From CAYLKS01 sp964384205 [NCBI: uncultured bacterium] (GTDB taxonomy: Bacteria; JAGOEH01), in assembly GCA_964384205.1 (NCBI GenBank), contig CAYLKS010000082.1, forward strand, positions 1 through 10,861: a stretch of 10,861 nucleotides of DNA, given 5' to 3'. Position numbers and translations under genes: made by a program. The notes under the pieces were generated by a model, which saw only the letters and a program-made list of their open reading frames with translations, was not told where the DNA came from and ran no database searches. Shown piece after piece: positions 1-5,387 of this stretch (positions are counted from its first letter, which is position 1; every line of letters begins with the position of its first letter).

Positions 1-90
1 ATTACAGTAAGGACACACAAAAATACCTTTCTCTTCATCTTTCTCCCTTTTTTCTTTCAATTTATCCATAATTGATTTTTCTCTATTCAT
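1..90 (-). CDS. Partial gene, N-terminal 30 residues, possible zinc-finger protein
   Basis: An open minus-strand frame runs off the left edge. The first ATG after the in-frame stop at 121-123 is at 90, giving 30 residues: a short, highly charged helical stretch (lysine and glutamate rich) followed by IFVCPYCN at the very edge. The Cys-x2-Cys knuckle is what one expects for the first half of a zinc finger or zinc ribbon, with the second pair outside the window. No Shine-Dalgarno is visible; a weak TATA-like CTTAAAGA lies about 20 bases upstream. The product cannot be named. The evidence is the cysteine knuckle and the open frame, so the call is tentative; a C2H2 regulator or a ribbon-containing accessory protein would both fit. 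Confidence 0.45.
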   Translation of the reverse strand, partial: MNREKSIMDKLKEKREKDEEKGIFVCPYCN

Positions 91-186
91 TTTCTTTCCA
101 TATTTTTCTTTAAGTGCTTCTCATATCATCAAAGCGGTGTGTCTCTTTCCTTAAATTAACTTACAAATATTATTATAAATACTTTT

Positions 187-414
187 CTATATCTTGTTAT
201 AATCTTTGTTTTCTTTTTCTATAAAATCATAGATTATTTTTATTATCAATCTCTTCAAGGTTAGATCGTGCTTCAGAGTATAAAATTTAAGATAATTTTT
301 TAGGTATATAGGGATATTTACTAATAGTTGGTCTTCTCCTATAGTTTTTTCGTATTTTTTGCCTGTATTTATATATTCAACTATTTGTTTTTTATTTTCT
401 TCTTTTTCTTCCAT
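187..414 (-). CDS. Ribbon-helix-helix (CopG/Arc-like) transcriptional regulator
   Basis: 75 aa. After a charged N-terminal extension (residues 1-27) comes a pattern typical of the RHH fold: a beta strand with alternating residues (QLLVNIP, about 29-35), helix A (about 36-48, YLKNYLKFYTLKH), a turn around DLT (50-52), and helix B (about 53-68, LKRLIIKIIYDFIEKE). RHH proteins dimerise through the strand, which enters the DNA major groove; they commonly regulate plasmid copy number, partition genes and toxin-antitoxin operons, usually including their own promoter. The start at 414 sits at one end of a near-palindromic divergent promoter, which suggests autoregulation. An 11-base word from that promoter recurs in the repeats near 4181, a second likely target. 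Fold assignment is by eye and reasonably firm; the regulon is inference. Confidence 0.7.
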   Translation of the reverse strand: MEEKEENKKQIVEYINTGKKYEKTIGEDQLLVNIPIYLKNYLKFYTLKHDLTLKRLIIKIIYDFIEKENKDYNKI

Positions 415-446
415 ATATATTAATATTTATTTATAGTAATATATGG
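411..446. promoter_or_regulatory. Divergent, nearly palindromic leaderless promoter
   Basis: Only 28 bases separate the minus-strand ATG (414) from the plus-strand ATG (443). The 36-base block begins CCATATAT and ends ATATATGG, a perfect 8-bp inverted repeat whose ends contain the two start codons. The centre is imperfectly symmetric. Each direction has a TATA-like AT block about 20-27 bases from its ATG, so the two core promoters overlap and cannot easily be occupied together. On the minus strand at 432-442 the word ATATTACTATA occurs, the same word that opens the tandem repeats at 4181. This is a plausible operator for the RHH protein at 187-414. Confidence 0.6.
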
Positions 447-550
447 TAATAGAACCAATGTCGGCTGCAATGTTCTTAATAATCGGTATAATTATAGGTT
501 ATCTCCTTAATTCTCACATTCAATTTGAAAAAAGAAATAAAGATAAATAA
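443..550 (+). CDS. Small single-pass membrane protein (35 aa)
   Basis: A 35-aa frame from ATG at 443 to TAA at 548-550: MVIEPMSAAMFLIIGIIIGY, then LLNSHIQFEKRNKDK. Residues 8-22 form one hydrophobic helix, followed by a basic tail, so an N-out/C-in single-pass peptide is likely. It starts at the end of the divergent promoter with no leader, and the next gene's ATG follows its stop after one base. That tight junction and the promoter position support it as a real gene. Function unknown. Small membrane peptides of this kind are frequent in archaeal viruses and plasmids, but no family is recognised. Confidence 0.6.
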   Translation: MVIEPMSAAMFLIIGIIIGYLLNSHIQFEKRNKDK

Positions 551-551
551 G

Positions 552-767
552 ATGATAAATTACAAACGATGTTGGGAAGACGGGGATAAAAACCAATTAG
601 TTTTATCAGTAGGATTTTTAATTGTGGTAATAGGATGTTTGTATTTAATATATATAGGTTTACAGGTAATCCTAAATATTATTATAGTTTTTTTTGCTTT
701 GATTGGTGTTTATATTACTGGATTAAATTATATAGAATCTTGTCCTGAAATTGAAGAAAATGATTGA
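552..767 (+). CDS. Small two-helix membrane protein (71 aa)
   Basis: 71 aa starting MINYKRCWEDGDKNQ. An in-frame TTG at 525 would lengthen it, but ATG 552, one base after the previous stop, is the better start and fits the tight packing of the cluster. Two adjacent hydrophobic helices cover roughly residues 17-35 and 38-58 with almost no loop, so it is a helical hairpin with both ends on the same side; the N-terminus is charged and the C-terminus acidic (EIEEND). The last 8 bases overlap the next gene, implying translational coupling. Second gene of the small-protein operon starting at 443. Function not recognised. Confidence 0.65.
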   Translation: MINYKRCWEDGDKNQLVLSVGFLIVVIGCLYLIYIGLQVILNIIIVFFALIGVYITGLNYIESCPEIEEND

Positions 768-1041
768 TAGACGAGAGAAAGTTAACAGTTTAGAGGTAAT
801 GGAAATTGAAAGAATAGATAAACTCTTAAATAATAACCTATTAAATTTTTTAGAACTAATCAAAAAATCCAATAAAAATCCAGAAGATATAAATCTAAAA
901 AATCGCCTGAGAAAAACCCGCCAAAACAGGAATAAATTGAAAAAAAAGAGAAGATACATTCGGCAGGGGAAATTAAAATTAAATAATAAAACTCTGGAAT
1001 GGGAAAGAACTGATATTTGTGTTGATGGTGAAAAAAAATGA
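760..1041 (+). CDS. Small strongly basic protein (93 aa), unknown
   Basis: 93 aa starting MIDRREKVNS at the ATG that overlaps the end of the preceding gene by 8 bases (an in-frame TTG at 751 is less likely). The N-terminal half is predicted helical (about 9-37), and residues 49-75 form a dense basic segment with many Arg and Lys (RLRKTRQNRNKLKKKRRYIR). The C-terminus has a single cysteine and an acidic patch. The basic segment could bind nucleic acid or the inner face of an acidic-lipid membrane; neither is shown. Its place after two membrane proteins in one operon favours a membrane-associated role, but this is only a guess. Confidence 0.6.
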   Translation: MIDRREKVNSLEVMEIERIDKLLNNNLLNFLELIKKSNKNPEDINLKNRLRKTRQNRNKLKKKRRYIRQGKLKLNNKTLEWERTDICVDGEKK

Positions 1042-1085
1042 AAGTAGTTCTTATATATTTATTTATTTTATTATTATGTTTGTAA
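1038..1085 (+). CDS. Possible 15-aa hydrophobic peptide
   Basis: An ATGA overlap with the preceding stop opens a frame encoding MKVVLIYLFILLLCL. It looks like a minimal transmembrane peptide or a signal peptide with nothing after it. The 4-base overlap is the same coupling architecture used elsewhere in the cluster, which is the only positive argument. Equally, the stretch may be AT-rich spacer and promoter DNA for the gene at 1108, or the remnant of a longer secreted protein broken by a stop. Confidence 0.25.
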   Translation: MKVVLIYLFILLLCL

Positions 1086-1107
1086 AATATTTGTCGGTTT
1101 TTAAAAT
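1082..1107 (+). promoter_or_regulatory. Putative TATA box for the gene at 1108
   Basis: The AT block GTAAAATATTTG lies about 17-26 bases before the ATG at 1108, the normal spacing for an archaeal TATA box driving a leaderless transcript. No Shine-Dalgarno is seen before the ATG. In such AT-rich DNA this is suggestive only. Confidence 0.35.
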
Positions 1108-2697
1108 ATGATACCAAAATCTTTATTATTTAGTTTTATATTTTTTAGTTTACTATTACCTATTACTTTCGGGGAAATTCTTGAGATAGAACCAGAAACA
1201 TTTAATTTGACTATGAATTTATCATCATCAGAAGATTTTAGTTTTCGCATAGTACATTCAAATGAAAGTATAAATTTATCAACTCCTATTGATATATATT
1301 ACAAAGGCATCATTCCAGTTTATTTTGACAAAAACAATTTTACTTTAATTACTTCTCAGAATATTTTTGTCAATACTTCAGTTAATTCAAATTTATTTCG
1401 GGCTGATAATTATAAAGGAATGATTTTCGTTCATACTCAAAACGAAACCTATGAATTACCTGTTTATATCAACATTCTGCCAACAACATTATATGAATTA
1501 GAAAATAATGCAACAAATATGAGTTTAGACCAGGGGGATGTTGGAGTTTTCTATTTAAATGTTTCCAACAAAGGAAATACAGAAATTTTATTGCCAATAC
1601 AAAAACCTGAAACTGAAATCATTTTTAATGTCCCAGAAACAGTAATAATTCCTGTTGGAATGAATTTATCAATTCCTGTTTTTTATAAAATCCCAGCTAA
1701 TTTTTCTTCTGGAATACACGAACTTACTTTTTTTGTTGGTGAGAAATCTTATTTTTTGAATTTGACTGTTATAGATAAAATATCTCCTGAAATAAGTTTT
1801 GATGAAAATCTGCCAAAAGAACTTTATGTGTTTAATACAATTAATTTTGAAGATTATATTACTTGTTCTGATAATGAAAATGTTTCATCTTTTGTTTATA
1901 AAATCGGCAATGAAACAAGAAATATTACAGACTCATTTTACTTTGATAAAATTGATTCTTATGAGTTTAACTTTGTTTGTATAGATAACTATGCAAATGA
2001 AGTTCAGACAACTAAAAAAATAGATATTATTCCTGTTGAAATAAAAAACCTTAAGACCGAAATAAAAATACCAAAAAAGAAAAAAGGTGAATTAATTAAT
2101 TTAAAATTATTTACCACTTCGAGCAAACTTAAAACCAAAATTAAAATAGTTGATTTTAATTCAACAGGTGACATGAATTTGGTAATAAAATCAGGAGATA
2201 AGTCTATGTATCTTGAACCTAATTTAAATAATTCACTTGAATTTACTACAGATGGGGATGTGATTTTACAGTTAAGTGATTTTGAGAATGAGGGAAATTA
2301 CAAAGGTGTTATTACATTTGATTATGGTGGATATATTGATGTAAATAATTTTAAAATCAAATTTGAGGGTGAAATTGGTGATTATTCTGTTCGTGACCCT
2401 TTTAATTTATCTGTTTATGATTCTGTTTTAAATTGTCGTGGAGTTGATCTGGGAACAGGTTCTAAAGTTGTTTGCGATGGTTTAGAATTTCCTTCTGATA
2501 TAGACCAAGACACTTATTTCATTCCAAGAACTCAAAACCAGATGGAGATTCAGGAAAAATTATGCCAGGAGCGGGTGGATAATGAAATTGTTCATACTAA
2601 TTTTTATAAATATATATTATGGGTTTTAGGGGTTATTATATTAATTATAGTGGTTGTATTCTTTTTAATAAAAGCTAAGGCTTCTTATCATGACTAA
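1108..2697 (+). CDS. Large sequon-rich secreted surface protein with C-terminal membrane anchor
   Basis: 529 aa. Residues 1-22 are a signal peptide (MIPKSLLFSFIFF, then LLLPITFG). The ectodomain is beta-rich and carries about 19 N-x-S/T sequons, suggesting heavy archaeal N-glycosylation. A segment near residues 225-310 resembles an Ig-like/HYR-type module: a P-x-I-S-F opening, one cysteine in the middle (YITCSD) and a second in the closing strand (FNFVCIDNYANEVQ) that probably pair. A later Cys pair lies near LNCRGVD and VVCDGL, with one more Cys before the anchor. Residues about 502-521 are a transmembrane helix (YILWVLGVIILIIVVVFFLI), followed by a short KAKASYHD tail. This is a type I membrane protein with the bulk outside: a cell-surface adhesin, pseudo-S-layer component or virion spike. 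The next gene follows after three bases, so its cytoplasmic partner may be encoded there. Confidence 0.8.
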   Translation: MIPKSLLFSFIFFSLLLPITFGEILEIEPETFNLTMNLSSSEDFSFRIVHSNESINLSTPIDIYYKGIIPVYFDKNNFTLITSQNIFVNTSVNSNLFRADNYKGMIFVHTQNETYELPVYINILPTTLYELENNATNMSLDQGDVGVFYLNVSNKGNTEILLPIQKPETEIIFNVPETVIIPVGMNLSIPVFYKIPANFSSGIHELTFFVGEKSYFLNLTVIDKISPEISFDENLPKELYVFNTINFEDYITCSDNENVSSFVYKIGNETRNITDSFYFDKIDSYEFNFVCIDNYANEVQTTKKIDIIPVEIKNLKTEIKIPKKKKGELINLKLFTTSSKLKTKIKIVDFNSTGDMNLVIKSGDKSMYLEPNLNNSLEFTTDGDVILQLSDFENEGNYKGVITFDYGGYIDVNNFKIKFEGEIGDYSVRDPFNLSVYDSVLNCRGVDLGTGSKVVCDGLEFPSDIDQDTYFIPRTQNQMEIQEKLCQERVDNEIVHTNFYKYILWVLGVIILIIVVVFFLIKAKASYHD

Positions 2698-2700
2698 AAT

Positions 2701-3177
2701 ATGAGAATATTTAATAAAAAATATGGGGATAGAACAGAAGACTATTTTTTAAGTCTTGACACTGGGGTTAAAGGTTGGTTTGTAAAAACAATAAATGACC
2801 CATTGCATGAAAAAGAAATGAGTGTTGTTTGGGAAAGTTTTGGTTTAATGGGGATACAGCATAGGATAGACAGAGTTCCAATAGATGGATTAATTACAAT
2901 CAGCCCTGGAATTATGAATAATGAAAGAACTTATCATGTTTTAATAGCTGGTTCATTAGGAGAATCAAAATTATTGGATTGTGTTTCAGGAAATTTAGTT
3001 AAACAAAACAAAAAATTAAGTGAAGATTTGAAAGAAAAAAAGCTTGAGTTAAATATGAATCAATCAACAAAAAAAGTAAGTGAGCTTGGAGTTGATAAAG
3101 CTTTTTTAGATAGATATCTTGAGTATAAAAAAGCATTTGAAAAACAAGTAAAAAAAGATGAGGTGGAAGATGAGTGA
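2701..3177 (+). CDS. Cytoplasmic protein with C-terminal coiled coil, unknown
   Basis: 158 aa, no signal peptide or membrane helix. Residues 1-95 look like a compact alpha/beta domain (strands around GWFVKTI, GLITISPG and YHVLIAG). Residues 97-158 are charged and helical, probably coiled coil (KQNKKLSEDLKEKKLELN, then a Lys/Glu-rich end). It starts three bases after the surface-protein stop and overlaps the next gene by 8 bases, so the three genes are probably one transcript. No family is recognised. The coiled coil and the position between a surface protein and another coiled-coil protein suggest a scaffold or adaptor; that is inference. Confidence 0.7.
   Translation: MRIFNKKYGDRTEDYFLSLDTGVKGWFVKTINDPLHEKEMSVVWESFGLMGIQHRIDRVPIDGLITISPGIMNNERTYHVLIAGSLGESKLLDCVSGNLVKQNKKLSEDLKEKKLELNMNQSTKKVSELGVDKAFLDRYLEYKKAFEKQVKKDEVEDE
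3160..3166 (+). promoter_or_regulatory. Shine-Dalgarno GAGGTGG deciding the start at 3170
   Basis: GAGGTGG closely matches the archaeal anti-Shine-Dalgarno complement and ends 3 bases before ATG 3170, inside the 3' end of the previous gene. It favours 3170 over the in-frame ATG at 3158. It is the only convincing ribosome binding site in the window, where most starts are leaderless or coupled. Confidence 0.55.
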
Positions 3178-4141
3178 TATAGAAGATTTGATCAGAGTGG
3201 ATGAAGTATATGATATGACAGAAGAGGATACAAAATCTAAAAATATTCAGGAAAAATTAGAATTTTTAACAGGCAATATTGTGAATCACCTTGTAAAAAA
3301 TGAAACTTTTGATTTGGGGGATGTTGTTGAAACAATAGATAAATGGGAGAAAGAAGGTTTTAGAGGTTTTAATTCAGAATATTGGACTAAAGAAGGTTTA
3401 AGCATTGCACTTGGTTTTATTTCAAGTATGGAAAAAACAGAGCATGATATTGGAAATTTTGCTGATATGATTAACAAACTAAAAAAAATGAAAGGGTTTG
3501 ATGACCATCTTTTAGAATTGCTTAAGGTTTCTCCACCGTTGAATGAAATATTTTATTGTAACAAGCAGATTGTAATTAATAATGTAGATTATATTCTAAG
3601 GTTTGCGATTGTGTTCAGAATTTTTAAAATTTTTTTCAATAAATTTAGAATGAAAATGGAAGAGGCTAAAAATTATAGATTAAATTTTATTGAACTTCGG
3701 GATAAAGTTTTGGATTTGGTAGAAGAAAATAAAATTTTAAAAGATGAAATTAAGATATTAAAAGATGTTTCTGCTGAGAAAGAAAAACTTGAATTGAAAT
3801 TAAGTAAACAGGATGATGAAATAGATAGATTAAAAAAAGAATTGAAAGAAGCTAAGAAAAGTGATGTGGAAAAAAGGCAAGATGTTGCTGATGAGAAAAC
3901 TGAAGAGGAACCTAAAATTATAATACCACAGATTATTGAAGAAAAAAAAGAATTAACTCTTGAAGAAATAATAGCTAAGGGTATTAAAGAGGGTTGGGTT
4001 GTTATAAAAGGTGGTGTAAACCAATTTAGATGTTTTAGATGCGGTTATGTATGGTTGCCTAAAAATAAAAAATTAGATAGAGTTCCTAAAGTGTGTCCTG
4101 AGTGCAATGCCCGTAATTGGAATAAATTAAAAAAACAATAA
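3170..4141 (+). CDS. Coiled-coil protein with C-terminal zinc ribbon
   Basis: 323 aa from ATG 3170, chosen over ATG 3158 because of the Shine-Dalgarno just upstream. Residues 1-125 are helical and acidic. A hydrophobic segment at about 139-160 (DYILRFAIVFRIFKIFFNKF) could be an amphipathic membrane-contacting helix. Residues about 164-234 form a long coiled coil. An acidic linker leads to a C-terminal zinc ribbon with C288-x2-C291 (CFRCGYVWLP) and C309-x2-C312 (CPECNARNW). Ribbons of this Cys-x2-Cys-Gly-x-x-Trp-x-Pro form are common at the C-termini of archaeal proteins acting in DNA or protein binding. Last gene of the 1108-4141 unit. A structural or tethering role at the inner membrane face fits the domain order, but function is not established. 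Confidence 0.7.
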   Translation: MSDIEDLIRVDEVYDMTEEDTKSKNIQEKLEFLTGNIVNHLVKNETFDLGDVVETIDKWEKEGFRGFNSEYWTKEGLSIALGFISSMEKTEHDIGNFADMINKLKKMKGFDDHLLELLKVSPPLNEIFYCNKQIVINNVDYILRFAIVFRIFKIFFNKFRMKMEEAKNYRLNFIELRDKVLDLVEENKILKDEIKILKDVSAEKEKLELKLSKQDDEIDRLKKELKEAKKSDVEKRQDVADEKTEEEPKIIIPQIIEEKKELTLEEIIAKGIKEGWVVIKGGVNQFRCFRCGYVWLPKNKKLDRVPKVCPECNARNWNKLKKQ

Positions 4142-4180
4142 CAACAACGAAAGGTTATGAACATATATTCAAAACCCCAC

Positions 4181-4230
4181 ATATTACTATATATTACTTT
4201 ATATTACTTTATATTACTTTATATAAAATA
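4181..4230 (+). repeat. Four tandem 10-bp AT repeats plus TATA box (likely operator)
   Basis: The 95-base gap between 4142 and 4236 holds ATATTACTAT followed by three exact copies of ATATTACTTT (4191-4220), then ATATAAAATA and the ATG at 4237. The 10-bp period puts every copy on the same face of the helix, as expected for cooperative binding by small regulators such as RHH dimers. The first copy, extended by one base (ATATTACTATA), also occurs on the minus strand at 432-442 in the promoter of the RHH gene. TATA-like sequence (CTTTATATAAAA) lies at the downstream end, so binding would overlap the core promoter of the gene at 4237. Confidence 0.65.
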
Positions 4231-4236
4231 TATTAT

Positions 4237-4533
4237 ATGGTACTAATAGGTATATATCCTATAGAAAAAACCAAAGGAAAATCATTTAAGACTCCTGACA
4301 ATGCAAAAAGTATTAAAATAAATATTACTAAAGAAGAATTTAATGATATAAAAAAGAAAAGTTCCTCAGAATTAAAGGGATTTGTAATCAAATTATTAAA
4401 AACCAATAAAATAAACCCAAAAATTATCGAACATTACAAAGAATGGCAGTTTTGGGTGCATTATTATACAGTTACTAAAAAAAAGAAACTCATTGGGAGA
4501 GTTGGTTCTTTTAGAGGAAGGGTTATTTTTTAA
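4237..4533 (+). CDS. Small basic protein, possible second ribbon-helix-helix regulator
   Basis: 98 aa. Residues 24-30 (KSIKINI) could be an RHH strand, 31-41 (TKEEFNDIKKK) helix A and 43-56 (SSELKGFVIKLLKT) helix B, though the loop is shorter than usual. The C-terminal 40 residues are basic and aromatic (HYKEWQFWVHYYTVTKKKK, then GRVGSFRGRVIF) and would form strands. It begins leaderless at the end of the tandem 10-bp repeats, so it is probably controlled by whatever binds them, perhaps itself or the RHH protein at 187-414. It heads a run of plus-strand genes reaching 7036. A generic small DNA-binding protein is the safest reading; the RHH call is weak. Confidence 0.55.
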   Translation: MVLIGIYPIEKTKGKSFKTPDNAKSIKINITKEEFNDIKKKSSSELKGFVIKLLKTNKINPKIIEHYKEWQFWVHYYTVTKKKKLIGRVGSFRGRVIF

Positions 4534-4553
4534 TTAATAAATAATTATTATTT

Positions 4554-4733
4554 ATGGCAGAACTAACTTCTTTAATCATCACTTATTATTGGGTCTTATT
4601 TGTTTCCACAATAGTAGTCTCTTCTCTGATTTCAATGAGTCTTACAAAAAAACCATTTTACATTTTGTTAGGTAACCTGCTCGGCAGTATTATTTTGTTG
4701 TTATTTACCTCTTTTTTTGTAGGGCTTTTCTAA
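4554..4733 (+). CDS. Small two-helix membrane protein (59 aa)
   Basis: 59 aa from ATG 4554 to TAA 4731-4733, starting MAELTSLIITYYWVLFVSTI. Two hydrophobic helices at about 7-29 and 36-58 are separated by a short polar turn containing SLTKKP, so the protein is a membrane hairpin with the basic turn probably inside. The next ATG follows its stop after a single base, the same spacing as other pairs in the cluster, which supports a real coding region. It sits just before the membrane protein and ATPase pair and could be part of that complex. It is comparable in design to the 71-aa hairpin at 552, but no sequence relation is evident. Confidence 0.6.
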   Translation: MAELTSLIITYYWVLFVSTIVVSSLISMSLTKKPFYILLGNLLGSIILLLFTSFFVGLF

Positions 4734-4734
4734 A

Positions 4735-5385
4735 ATGGAAAAAGAATTAATGGTTTTGTATGGCGGAATAATTGGAGTTATAATAATTGGAATTATAATG
4801 TGGCTTTTTAAGATAACCATTACTTTACTTCAGGTTGGTATTATCTTGTTTTTGATTGCAATGATTGCAGTTGCTTTTTTTGCAAAAGAAATATATGAAA
4901 AAAATAAACTAACCGCATATAATTCAAAAGATGAAATGGTTATTGCAAGAGACCATGCTGTAAAGTTTTGGGCAGAAAAAACAAATGGTGAAATTATCTC
5001 AGATGTTTGGTACAATAGGAAATATTTTCATCCATTTTATTTATATTGTTTTTTGATGAGAAAAGTAAGGGCTTTAGAGTCTGACAAAAATAAGGAGGTC
5101 TGGATAATCGTTAGTATTGAAAAAAAACACCCAAAAATAGTTTCAGTTACTGATGAAGTGCAGGTTGCAGAAAATGTAAGCGAATCTATTGAAAAAAGAG
5201 CTGAGAGAATTTGGAAAGCCTTTAATCCTCATTATTCTGGAACACCAACAGAAGGAATCCGTCCTGAGCAAAGTGATTATCTTTTAAGCAAGAAAACCCC
5301 TGAAAGAAAGGTAAATATATATCATACATCTGAAGAATCAAAAAAACAAAGTATTATGGATAATCCTCCTGAAGAAGATGATTGA
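4735..5385 (+). CDS. Membrane protein with two N-terminal helices, probable partner of the ATPase
   Basis: 216 aa. Residues about 7-26 and 29-52 are two transmembrane helices; residues 53-216 form a soluble domain predicted to be cytoplasmic, with a central alpha/beta part (VWIIVSIEKKHPKIVSV) and a charged disordered C-terminus (NPPEEDD). Its stop lies two bases before the ATPase ATG, so the two are almost certainly co-translated. VirD4-type coupling proteins carry a pair of N-terminal helices in the same chain as the motor; here the motor lacks them and this protein has them. It may therefore be the detached membrane anchor of the ATPase. Sequence identity to a known family is not recognised. 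Confidence 0.65.
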   Translation: MEKELMVLYGGIIGVIIIGIIMWLFKITITLLQVGIILFLIAMIAVAFFAKEIYEKNKLTAYNSKDEMVIARDHAVKFWAEKTNGEIISDVWYNRKYFHPFYLYCFLMRKVRALESDKNKEVWIIVSIEKKHPKIVSVTDEVQVAENVSESIEKRAERIWKAFNPHYSGTPTEGIRPEQSDYLLSKKTPERKVNIYHTSEESKKQSIMDNPPEEDD

Positions 5386-5387
5386 TT

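Noticed and set aside
121-136. C/D box small RNA (TGATGA-like C box on the minus strand)
   Set aside because: No D box (CTGA) or second C'/D' pair at a suitable distance, and AT-rich DNA gives such words often.
723-1117. Minus-strand open frames opposite the small-protein operon
   Set aside because: They are Phe/Leu/Ile-rich complements of lysine- and asparagine-rich coding sequence, overlap well-packed plus-strand genes, and have no own promoter.
1038-2697. Frameshifted longer surface protein joining the 15-aa peptide to the gene at 1108
   Set aside because: The gene at 1108 has its own complete signal peptide and a TATA-like element, so no repair is needed.
4181-4220. CRISPR-like array
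   Set aside because: The 10-bp units are directly tandem without spacers and far too short; they read as an operator array.
5382-5387. TTG start for the ATPase, and similar TTG starts at 525, 751, 6686 and 8446
   Set aside because: An in-frame ATG lies close downstream in each case, with better spacing to the previous stop or to a TATA box.
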